Shown here in pieces: positions 8,054 to 16,017 of a DNA stretch of 64,000 bases. The notes beneath the pieces were generated by a model. That model saw only the letters and a program-made list of their open reading frames with translations. It had not been told where the DNA came from and searched no databases. How positions within the stretch are numbered: position 1 is the stretch's first letter; each line of letters begins with the position of its first letter. The stretch is from positions 158,587 through 222,586 of the forward strand of contig NZ_JBALHR010000005.1 of assembly GCF_036964905.1 (NCBI RefSeq), written 5' to 3'. This DNA comes from Gemmobacter denitrificans. Its GTDB lineage: Bacteria; Pseudomonadota; Alphaproteobacteria; Rhodobacterales; Rhodobacteraceae. Both the position numbers and the translations under genes were made by a program.

Positions 8054-11000
8054 TGATGAACCGCTTTCTTGCCGTCACACTTTGCGCCCTGCCCCTGACT
8101 GTATTGCCTCCTTCCGCGCAGGCGGATGATCGGGGGTATCTGACAGCCCTGCTGGAAGACAACCTGTCAGGTGCCGGGCGCAAGATCACTATCACGGGCT
8201 TTGAAGGTGCTCTGTCGTCCCAGGCCCGCATTGCCGAACTGACCATCGCCGACGATACCGGTATCTGGCTGACCCTTCGCGAAGTGGTGCTGGACTGGAA
8301 CCGCAGTGCGCTTCTGGCTGGTCGGGTTTCGGTGAATACGCTGTCGGCATCGGAAATCGTGCTGGATCGCCTGCCGGTCACGCCCGAAGATACCAGCCTG
8401 CCCGCGCCCGAGGCCTCGGGCTTTGCCCTGCCGGAATTGCCGGTATCGGTGAATATCGGTCAGGTCGCTGCGGAACGGATCGTGCTGGGCGAAACCGTCC
8501 TGGGCCAGCAGGTCGAGGCAAGGCTGCAGGCCGCGGTTGCGCTGGAGGGCGGTGAAGGCAAGGCCGATCTGCAGCTGGAGCGTACAGATAGCGGCCCCGA
8601 CGGGCGGGTTTCCCTGACTGCCGTATATTCCAACAGCACGCGCGTTCTGGAACTGGATCTTTCTGCGCGCGAAGCTGCGCAAGGCATCGCCGCCACGTTG
8701 ATGGGTCTGCCCGGGGCACCTGCGGTTGATCTGACGGTCAAGGGCGCAGGCCCGCTTTCGGATTACACTGCCGACCTGCGGCTTGCCTCTGATGGCAGCG
8801 AACGGCTGGCCGGTCAGGTGACGCTGGGCGAAGACAATCAGGGCACCCGTTTTGCCGCCGATCTGGGCGGCGATCTGGCCCCCTTGTTCCTGCCCGATTA
8901 CGCCGAATTCTTCGGCCCCGCCGTGAAACTGCTGGCCGATGGGCGCAGTGCCCCCGATGGCCGCCTGATGCTGGACCGGTTTGATCTGTCCACCCGCGCG
9001 CTTACCCTTGCCGGGTCTTTGGCATTGGCGCCCGATGGCCTGCCCGAACGGTTTGATCTGAAAGGCCAGCTTGGGCTGGATGGCAAACCCGTACTGCTGC
9101 CACTGACCACTGACCAGCGCACCCTTGTTGGCCATGCCGATCTGGCCCTGGCCTTCGATGCCACGCAAGGCGAAGTCTGGACGGCCGATGTGTCCCTCAC
9201 GGGGCTGGAGCGTGCCGATCTGACACTGCGCAGCGCACGGCTGACAGGTGGGGGCACCATCCACCGCAACGGCGGAAAACCTCAGGCGCAGGGCAAGCTG
9301 GATTTCATCACCGAATCCCTAGCCCCCAGCGATGCGGCACTGGCCCGTGCCTTGGGCGATGCCCTGTCCGGCAGTCTGGAGTTTTTCTGGCAGGAAGGGG
9401 CGGATGCTCTGTCGCTGCCGCGCCTTACCCTGTCTGGCGCGGATTACGGGTTTGACGGCGGCGTGACCATCTCGGGCCTTGAAAAAGCCATTACCGTGGC
9501 AGGCAAGGGCCGTGCGCGGGCCGATGATCTTTCGCGCTTTGCCGAACTCGCGGGCCAACCTCTGGCCGGTCGGCTGACCGCCGATCTGGCAGGCGATGCG
9601 GCGTTGCTGGCCGGATCATTCGATCTGGCAGGACAGGTTGCAGGCACTGGCCTGCGGATCGGCATTCCGGAATTGGACAACCTGCTGGCGGGGGCCTCCA
9701 CCATAGATATCGGATTGCGGCGCGATGAGACCGGCACCACCTTGCGTCGGCTGGACCTGCAGGCCGCAAGTCTGGCGGCGCAGGCCAAGGGCACTTTGGC
9801 CAGCACCGGCAGCGATCTGCGCGCCAATGTGGATTTTGCCGATCTGTCGGTGCTTGGCCCGCAGTATCGGGGCGCATTGAACGGGGCGCTGCACCTGACA
9901 GGCACACCTGCAGCCGGACAGGTGACACTGGACATGCAGGGCAACAGCCTTGCCATGGGTGTGGCAGAACTCGACCAGTTGCTGAAGGGCGCCTCTGCCA
10001 TCAAGGCCGAAGCGGGGATCGCCGGCGACGTGGTCGATCTGCGCCAGTTGATCGTGAATGCCGCCAGCCTCGATGTCACAGCACGCGGCAAGATCGACCC
10101 CAAGGGCCATGACCTGACCGCCGATCTGGCTTTCCGCGATCTGCGCGCCCTTGGGGGCGGCTATCGCGGGGCCTTGCAGGCACAGGCCGCGTTCAGGGGC
10201 ACGCCGGAAAATGGCAGTCTGACAGCAACGGCGACTGGCACCGGCCTTGCCATCGGAAGTGCCGAGGCAGACCGCCTTCTGGCGGGGTCAACGAAACTGG
10301 AGGCCGATCTGGCGCTGAAGGGTGGCCTGATCCGGATCAACCGTGCCACGCTGGCCAATCCGCAGCTTTCGGCCAAGGCCTCGGGCAGTATCGAGGGCAG
10401 CAATCGCAAGGTGGATTTGACCGCCGATCTGGCCAATCTTGCACTGCTGATCCCCGAATTTCCGGGCAGGCTCAGCATCAAGGGCACAGCGGTGGACGAC
10501 GGGCGCGGCTATGCGCTGAACCTGTCGGGCAATGGTCCGGGTGGCATCTCCGCCACTGTGGCAGGGCGGCTGGCGACCAACTTTGGCAGCGCCGATCTGG
10601 CAATCAAGGGCGGGGCGCAGGCCGCGCTGGCCAATGCCTTCATCAGCCCGCGCGCCGTGACCGGCGGGCTGCGCTTCGATCTGGCCTTGCGGGGCCCCCT
10701 GGCACCGGCTTCGCTGGGCGGACGGGTCACGCTGGACGGGCTGCGCATCAGCGACCCTGATCTGCCCTATGTGCTGCAGAACCTGGCGGGCGGAATCGCG
10801 CTGGCCAAAGGCCGGGCCAATCTGGATTTGACTGGCAATATCTCAACGGGTGGCACCTTGGCGGTGACCGGCGGGCTTGGTCTGGCCCCGCCCTTCACCG
10901 GCGATATTCTTGCCCGCCTGAGCCAGATCGTGCTGCGCGATCCAGACCTGTATCAAACGCGCCTGAACGGTGATCTTCGCATCGCCGGGCCGTTGACCGG

Positions 11001-11886
11001 AGGGGCCAGGATCAGCGGCAGTATCCTGTTGAACGAGACCGAACTGCAGGTGCCCTCCACCAGCTTCGGGGCTGCGTCGGGGCTTGATGATTTGCGCCAT
11101 CGTGCCGAACCCGCCGATGTTCGCGCCACACGACTGCGGGCCGGGCTGATCGATACCGCGACGGGTGAGGGTGGCAGCACATCCACCCGCCCCTTCGCAC
11201 TTGACCTGACCATCAGCGCCCCGCAACGCATCTTTGTGCGTGGGCGCGGGCTGGATATGGAACTGGGCGGTGATCTGCGTGTGCAGGGCACCACGGCCAA
11301 TGTCATTCCTTCGGGCGCGTTCCAACTGGTGCGTGGCCGGCTGGACATTCTGGGAAAACGGCTGGTCATCAGCGATGCGCGGTTGCAGCTGGAAGGAGAT
11401 TTCGATCCCTTCCTGCGCGTTCTCGCCTCGAATGAAAGTGATGGCATCACCAGTTCGGTGCTGATTGAAGGCAATGTCAGCGAACCAAAAGTCAGCTTTG
11501 TGTCACAACCAGAACTGCCCGAGGAAGAGGTTCTGGCCCGCTTGCTGTTCGGGCGTGACCTGACCTCGCTTTCCGCCTTTCAGGCAGCCCAACTGGCGGG
11601 CGCGGTCGCCACACTGGCCGGCAAGGGCGGCGAAGGGGTGATGAGCAAGCTGCGCAAGGGGTTTGGCCTTGACGATCTGGACATCTCGACCAACGAAGAC
11701 GGCGAAGCATCGCTGAAAGCGGGCAAATACATCTCGGCCAATACTTACACCGAGGTCGAGGTGGATCAGAACGGCAAGGCCAAGATCAGCCTGAACCTGG
11801 ACGTGACCGACGACGTGACCTTGCGCGGCGCGGTCGGAGATGATGGTGGCACCAGCATCGGCATCTTCAAAGAGAAGGATTACTAG
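8053..11886 (+). CDS. tamB: Translocation/assembly module protein TamB
   Basis: Large inner-membrane-anchored periplasmic protein (1277 residues) bridging to TamA; family knowledge links it to outer-membrane protein assembly and lipid transport. The N-terminus is hydrophobic (MMNRFLAVTLCALPLTVL...). The body is long beta-rich repetitive sequence (AsmA/DUF490 style), and the C-terminal TamB domain contains LLFGRDL, GLDDLDIS, GKYISANTYTEVEVDQNG and SIGIFKEKDY. Three internal repeats of about 98 residues start near residues 533, 632 and 730, each with an IG.AE.D.LL.GAS-like core. Translationally coupled to tamA. The 3' end overlaps the convergent YihY gene by 20 bases. Confidence 0.92.
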   Translation: MMNRFLAVTLCALPLTVLPPSAQADDRGYLTALLEDNLSGAGRKITITGFEGALSSQARIAELTIADDTGIWLTLREVVLDWNRSALLAGRVSVNTLSASEIVLDRLPVTPEDTSLPAPEASGFALPELPVSVNIGQVAAERIVLGETVLGQQVEARLQAAVALEGGEGKADLQLERTDSGPDGRVSLTAVYSNSTRVLELDLSAREAAQGIAATLMGLPGAPAVDLTVKGAGPLSDYTADLRLASDGSERLAGQVTLGEDNQGTRFAADLGGDLAPLFLPDYAEFFGPAVKLLADGRSAPDGRLMLDRFDLSTRALTLAGSLALAPDGLPERFDLKGQLGLDGKPVLLPLTTDQRTLVGHADLALAFDATQGEVWTADVSLTGLERADLTLRSARLTGGGTIHRNGGKPQAQGKLDFITESLAPSDAALARALGDALSGSLEFFWQEGADALSLPRLTLSGADYGFDGGVTISGLEKAITVAGKGRARADDLSRFAELAGQPLAGRLTADLAGDAALLAGSFDLAGQVAGTGLRIGIPELDNLLAGASTIDIGLRRDETGTTLRRLDLQAASLAAQAKGTLASTGSDLRANVDFADLSVLGPQYRGALNGALHLTGTPAAGQVTLDMQGNSLAMGVAELDQLLKGASAIKAEAGIAGDVVDLRQLIVNAASLDVTARGKIDPKGHDLTADLAFRDLRALGGGYRGALQAQAAFRGTPENGSLTATATGTGLAIGSAEADRLLAGSTKLEADLALKGGLIRINRATLANPQLSAKASGSIEGSNRKVDLTADLANLALLIPEFPGRLSIKGTAVDDGRGYALNLSGNGPGGISATVAGRLATNFGSADLAIKGGAQAALANAFISPRAVTGGLRFDLALRGPLAPASLGGRVTLDGLRISDPDLPYVLQNLAGGIALAKGRANLDLTGNISTGGTLAVTGGLGLAPPFTGDILARLSQIVLRDPDLYQTRLNGDLRIAGPLTGGARISGSILLNETELQVPSTSFGAASGLDDLRHRAEPADVRATRLRAGLIDTATGEGGSTSTRPFALDLTISAPQRIFVRGRGLDMELGGDLRVQGTTANVIPSGAFQLVRGRLDILGKRLVISDARLQLEGDFDPFLRVLASNESDGITSSVLIEGNVSEPKVSFVSQPELPEEEVLARLLFGRDLTSLSAFQAAQLAGAVATLAGKGGEGVMSKLRKGFGLDDLDISTNEDGEASLKAGKYISANTYTEVEVDQNGKAKISLNLDVTDDVTLRGAVGDDGGTSIGIFKEKDY

Positions 11887-12730
11887 GCGGCTCGGGCGGC
11901 AGTCCTTCTTCGGGGATAGCCGCCCGCTCTGCATCCACTGCCGCGCCCAGAAGCACGGCATAGGCCGACAGGTACAGCCACATCAGCAGGATCACCACGG
12001 CGCCCAAGGATCCGTAAACCTGATTGTAGTTGTTGAAATTCGCCAGATAAATCACAAAGCCGCGCGAGGCCGCAAACCACAGGACGAGGGCCACGACAAG
12101 CCCGAGGGTGAACAGTGCAGGGCGATGGTGATCGGGACGATTGGGCCCGAAACGATAAGTCAGCGCCAGCCCTAACACCAGTAGCGCAACCGACAGCAAC
12201 GTATTGGCCAGTTCCAGCGTCAATGCGGTCAACCCGCCCAAAGGCAAAAGCGCAAGCAGCACAGGCACCACGACAGCCGCCAGCAGGGCTGCCAGCGCGA
12301 TCACCACCATCAGGAAGGTCAGCACCAGCGACAGCAACACGCCCTGCAGCCCGCCGTGTTCGGGTTGGTGATGAATCGCGTTAAGGCCCGAGATCATGCC
12401 CGCCACCCCGGCCCGCGCCGACCAGAAAGCAAAGGCCAGCGGGATCAGCGCCGTCCAGCCCAGATCGCGTTTTCCGGATTGCAGCAGAGATTCGACCTGC
12501 CCGTTCAGGATCGAAAATGCATCACGCGGCAGAAAGTCGGCCAGTAGCGCCATTTCCTGCCGGATGATTCCCGGATCCGCCATGAACCCCCAGACCGAAA
12601 TGACAAAACCAAGGGCGGGAAAGATCGACAGAAAGCCGAAGAACGCAACGCCCGCCGCGATCATGCCGATATTGGCACGCGACGCCCGGGCCAGTATGCG
12701 GCGCATGCGTATCACTACCAAAGAAAACAT
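11867..12730 (-). CDS. YihY/virulence factor BrkB family membrane protein
   Basis: Polytopic inner-membrane protein of the YihY/BrkB family, formerly misannotated as ribonuclease BN; its biochemical role is unknown. The 287-residue product has about six hydrophobic segments. It contains the family's N-terminal GMIAAGVAFFGFLSIFPAL and the C-terminal NYNQVYGSLGAVVILLMWLYLSAYAVLLGA region. The start is ambiguous: I use the ATG giving MFSLVVIRMRR, but the internal ATG (MRRILARAS) eight codons later is also possible. The C-terminus is proline-rich (LPPEPPSNPSL). It is convergent with tamB and overlaps it by 20 bases. A terminator for the next upstream minus-strand gene lies about 20 bases before its start. 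Confidence 0.85.
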   Translation of the reverse strand: MFSLVVIRMRRILARASRANIGMIAAGVAFFGFLSIFPALGFVISVWGFMADPGIIRQEMALLADFLPRDAFSILNGQVESLLQSGKRDLGWTALIPLAFAFWSARAGVAGMISGLNAIHHQPEHGGLQGVLLSLVLTFLMVVIALAALLAAVVVPVLLALLPLGGLTALTLELANTLLSVALLVLGLALTYRFGPNRPDHHRPALFTLGLVVALVLWFAASRGFVIYLANFNNYNQVYGSLGAVVILLMWLYLSAYAVLLGAAVDAERAAIPEEGLPPEPPSNPSL

Positions 12731-12746
12731 GGCAAACAGTCCAATA

Positions 12747-12810
12747 GAAAAGGGGCCTGCAACGCAGACCCCTTCTATCATTCAACCGCTGCCTTGGGCA
12801 GCGGATTGAA
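12747..12810 (-). terminator. Tandem hairpins ending the small exported-protein gene
   Basis: Directly after the stop at 12812 is an inverted repeat, CCGCTGCC (12786-12793) / GGCAGCGG with flanking TTCAA/TTGAA. A second stem, AAGGGGcCTGC (12750-12760) / GCAGaCCCCTT (12764-12774), is followed on the minus strand by TTTTC. Together they form a strong factor-independent terminator for the 71-residue protein gene. Confidence 0.7.
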
Positions 12811-12811
12811 A

Positions 12812-13027
12812 TCAGTGGCTGCCCGACGACGAGCCAGCAACAGCAGCGACAACTGCAACAGCAGCAACACCAGCAACAACAGCGCCAGCACCGCCCAGCG
12901 AACCCGACGAAGCCGGGGCCAGAACGACCGGGGTGGTCGGCTCGGTGGTGTCAACGACAGTCGGGCCACCAGCGAAGGCAGCGGTCGACATCGCGGCGAA
13001 AGCGGCGATAACGGCGAACTTTTTCAT
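12812..13027 (-). CDS. Small exported protein with C-terminal hydrophobic tail (paralogue of the one at 25.3 kb)
   Basis: Unrecognised 71-residue protein. It starts MKKFAVIAAFAAMSTAAFA, a clear signal peptide with cleavage before GG. A Thr/Pro-rich linker (TTEPTTPVV), an SSGSLGG patch and a long Ala/Val hydrophobic run (AVVAGVAAVAVVAAVAG) follow, then SSSGSH. The start is set by GGAGATCATTATG; an upstream in-frame extension lacks a signal peptide. It stands alone with its own double hairpin terminator. A second protein of the same architecture lies downstream of ferrochelatase. It could be a small membrane-attached periplasmic protein; no function is assigned. Confidence 0.8.
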   Translation of the reverse strand: MKKFAVIAAFAAMSTAAFAGGPTVVDTTEPTTPVVLAPASSGSLGGAGAVVAGVAAVAVVAAVAGSSSGSH

Positions 13028-13103
13028 AATGATCTCCATGGCTTTGGAACTTGATTGAATGCGGGATAGCATACAACTGCGGGAAAGTAACGCCTAATCT
13101 TCC

Positions 13104-13763
13104 TCAGTTGTCAATCACGCGCGAAACTGTTACCGCTCCGACCCTCGGCCCTGCCAACTCTTTGGATTTTCTGAGTTTTCCTGAGCTTTCGAACCAGTAT
13201 TCGTTGGTGAATTCATGGCTTTCTGCCCTGCATGTCTCGATCACATGACGGGTCGCATGTTGCCGTCCAACCACAGTGATCGTTTCGACGCCAGCGACCG
13301 TCAGCGCGCAGTCATACCGGCTGCGAACCATCTGATCGCCACCGTCCAGAATATCATAAGTCCTGACGTGATTTCCGGCACCGGCACGCAGCTGCGCAAG
13401 GTTGGGCGTGGCGGACTGCATCAGATCTGCCCCCATCCCGCGCGTTTCAGCCAGAACCCCATTGCGGAAGGTCATGGTGCGCTGGTCCGACGTTGACCAG
13501 ACCTCAACCCCGCCGGCGTTCGACACAGGAACAAGGTAAAGCCGCGCGTCCGTGCCAGCCTGTTCAACCAAGATAATCGGCGCCTTGAACGCTTCCAGAT
13601 CGGCCCGGCTGGGCGCAGGCGCGACGCCCGCCGCTTTGCCTGGCCAAAGCGCCTTTCCAAAGGCTTGGGCCGAGCGCAACCCGCCCAAAGCCTCCGGATC
13701 ATTGCCACAGGCAGACAGCACAAGCCCAGCGGCGCAGGCCAGGGTCAAAAGAACCGGTTTCAT
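13104..13763 (-). CDS. yjbF: YjbF/GfcB-family lipoprotein
   Basis: Predicted outer-membrane-directed lipoprotein of the YjbF/GfcB (group 4 capsule) family, 219 residues. The signal peptide ends in a lipobox LSAC (Cys at about residue 19). The C-terminal half carries the family core around MTFRNGVLAETRGMGADLM and VETITVVGRQHATRHVIETCR. It overlaps the upstream yjbH by four bases (ATGA), and the pair is the signature of YjbEFGH/Gfc exopolysaccharide systems. Family members are required for polysaccharide assembly or secretion, but their mechanism is not settled. The symbol is used by family resemblance. Confidence 0.85.
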   Translation of the reverse strand: MKPVLLTLACAAGLVLSACGNDPEALGGLRSAQAFGKALWPGKAAGVAPAPSRADLEAFKAPIILVEQAGTDARLYLVPVSNAGGVEVWSTSDQRTMTFRNGVLAETRGMGADLMQSATPNLAQLRAGAGNHVRTYDILDGGDQMVRSRYDCALTVAGVETITVVGRQHATRHVIETCRAESHEFTNEYWFESSGKLRKSKELAGPRVGAVTVSRVIDN

Positions 13764-15934
13764 TTCCAGAACCTACCCCATTGTTCGTTGATGCCGCTGT
13801 CGCGATAGTCGCGCAGCGTTTCGTAAAGCCGACCCTCGACTTCGATTCGCTGACCACCATCACGTCCAAAGGGGCGAATTACAGCTTCGGCCGATTTTCG
13901 AGTCGGCCGCCCAAGCCCCCAGGCGAAGGGGATTTCCAGACGGATACCCTTGTCAAACGACCCTGATCCGAAATCTTCTTCAGACACATTTGTCTTGGTC
14001 GCGAATGCCCCGACCCGCCATCCATTTGCAAATTCACGATCCAGTGAAATTGTGGCGCCAATATCCCCGGCAAGATACCGGCCGACATCAATCTGGGCGT
14101 GATACTTGTCCGCAAACTTATAGTATCCCGAGACGTGGCCCGTCAGCACACGATAATCATATTCGCTAAATCCGAACTTTCCATCAGTGTCGCGCTGCGC
14201 AACGTAGTTCAGTTCGGCGCCGATGGCCCAGTTCCGGCCCTGTGGCAGGTACAGTACTTCAGTCGAAACACCGGCATACATACGCTCCAGATAACCAAGC
14301 GTGGCGCGACCATGGAAGTCTCCGCCGAGATAGGCGTATTTGGCCAGATAGAGCGATTCGAGCGCCGGATCCCCATTGGCATCATAAAGGTCGATATCCG
14401 ACCGCACTGGCTGCAACCCGGTGGCAACATCAGGCGGTGGGTCATCCAGATTGCCAACAATCTTCTTGGTCGCCGAACCGGCCAAAACCCAGCCCGGCGC
14501 AATATCATAGCGCAACGAAACCCTGAGCCCCAGATCGCCTTTGAGCGGTTCGCGCTGATCGAACAGGCGCAAACGCTGATAGGGGGTCACGGCCCAGGAA
14601 AAACTCGGGTACAGCTCGGGCTCATAGCTGAGCCCTGGCATGGCCGGGCCGGGCTGTGTGATCGTCGTCGCGGCTTGCATGGCACGAGCCGCATCCGGGC
14701 TATGCTCCAATCGCTCCAAGTCCGTCCGAAGCATAGTGACTTTCGAAGCCGGACTGCCATTCACTAACGGCACGATTTCAAATCGTTCCACCGAAGCAGG
14801 CAACGCATTGGCCAAAGCCCGAGCAACCCGACCAATGGCCTGCGCTTCAGCATCGTTCCGGCGGTTGTTGATCCTCACCTGAACTGTGCCTGCAGTGTGA
14901 CCAAGGGCTTCAACCGTGATGCCGTCATCTTTCAACACCCGGTTCAGGTTGCCGATGAGAGTGGTATTCACATTCTCTGCCCCGGCCCACTCACCAGACC
15001 ATGCCTCAGGTCCGGAGCTGCGCGACGGGCGGGCCTGGATTGTGCGCGGTGCGCTGTCCTGAATGGACCCAATCGGCCGTTTGTCAGGGTCAAGCAGGAA
15101 ATGCGCGGCAAAGCCCACCTCGCTGCCATAGGCATAGTATCCGCCAACACGCATCCAATCATTCGGCCGATATTCGACCCCAAAGCTGACAGGGCTTCGC
15201 CGGTCAAATGTACCGCGCTCGGCGGCTTCGATATCATAGGCATCTGATGAATACTCCGCCTTGAAGCTGAGCTTGTCGTTCACCTGCCATTCAATGCCGC
15301 CAAACGGGGCCATCGGACCGCGGAACCATTGACCAAAGTTGAACTTACCCCCCTCACCGACGTCGACCGGGTCCCGCTCACCAAGCGGCGAGCCGATGCT
15401 ACCATAGGAACCAAGGCGCCCCCAGCCGAGGCCCAGTGTCACCTTGACATCAGGCGTCAGGTGTTTGGTCGCGGCTATATATTCTGCCGACAGGATGCCT
15501 GTACCGACAAAATCTTGAAAGCCCACTGTCACATCAGGCACATAGCGGCCTTCGTCCAAAAGCTTGTAGCGCAGATCGAAAGACCTGTCATAGTAGGTCG
15601 GAAATTGATTGACCCCTGTACCATTGCCACAATCAGGCTGACAGGCGCTTTGCGCATTCCAATCGCGGATCCCCAAGAACCGGAAACTGCCAGACAGGCG
15701 TGGCGTGATCTGAAAACTGAGTGTTGTGCGGCTGATCGGTCCGAAATGCGCTGAGGATGTGCTGAGATAGCCATCCGGCATGGCCTCGCCCGAAGGCATA
15801 TCAAGCAGACCGGGAGCGCCATAAAAGTTAAGGGATGGGACCCGATCTTCAGAATGCGCAGAAGCTGGCAACAGCATCGCAAGCGCCGTGGTGGTCAGCA
15901 AGAGGGCGCTTCGAGGCGCAGGAAGGCATGCCAT
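13760..15934 (-). CDS. yjbH: YjbH-family exopolysaccharide outer-membrane protein
   Basis: YjbH/GfcD-family protein of 724 residues, predicted to be a large outer-membrane beta-barrel in exopolysaccharide export. It has a signal peptide (LLLTTTALAMLLPASAHS) and the YjbH N-terminal block NFYGAPGLLDMPSGEAMPDGYLS. Later come SFQITPRLSGSFRFLG, the GYYAYGSEVGFAA barrel strand and the C-terminal RDGGQRIEVEGRLYETLRDYRDSG block. I use the ATG (MACLPAPRS); a TTG two codons upstream is an alternative, and neither has a good ribosome site. It is coupled to yjbF by an ATGA overlap and lies 83 bases after the nucleotide-sugar dehydratase gene. Confidence 0.88.
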   Translation of the reverse strand: MACLPAPRSALLLTTTALAMLLPASAHSEDRVPSLNFYGAPGLLDMPSGEAMPDGYLSTSSAHFGPISRTTLSFQITPRLSGSFRFLGIRDWNAQSACQPDCGNGTGVNQFPTYYDRSFDLRYKLLDEGRYVPDVTVGFQDFVGTGILSAEYIAATKHLTPDVKVTLGLGWGRLGSYGSIGSPLGERDPVDVGEGGKFNFGQWFRGPMAPFGGIEWQVNDKLSFKAEYSSDAYDIEAAERGTFDRRSPVSFGVEYRPNDWMRVGGYYAYGSEVGFAAHFLLDPDKRPIGSIQDSAPRTIQARPSRSSGPEAWSGEWAGAENVNTTLIGNLNRVLKDDGITVEALGHTAGTVQVRINNRRNDAEAQAIGRVARALANALPASVERFEIVPLVNGSPASKVTMLRTDLERLEHSPDAARAMQAATTITQPGPAMPGLSYEPELYPSFSWAVTPYQRLRLFDQREPLKGDLGLRVSLRYDIAPGWVLAGSATKKIVGNLDDPPPDVATGLQPVRSDIDLYDANGDPALESLYLAKYAYLGGDFHGRATLGYLERMYAGVSTEVLYLPQGRNWAIGAELNYVAQRDTDGKFGFSEYDYRVLTGHVSGYYKFADKYHAQIDVGRYLAGDIGATISLDREFANGWRVGAFATKTNVSEEDFGSGSFDKGIRLEIPFAWGLGRPTRKSAEAVIRPFGRDGGQRIEVEGRLYETLRDYRDSGINEQWGRFWK

Positions 15935-16017
15935 GGTCAATCCGATTTATTCTTCGGGCACAAGTCTAGGCGAAAGCGCCCCGCACAACAATCACGTTGA
16001 ACAGTCCACGCTGTGAA

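Noticed and set aside
12830..12900. Short CAG/CAA-rich repeat suggestive of a satellite or CRISPR
   Set aside because: It is the coding sequence for the Ala/Val-rich tail of the small exported protein, without regular spacing.
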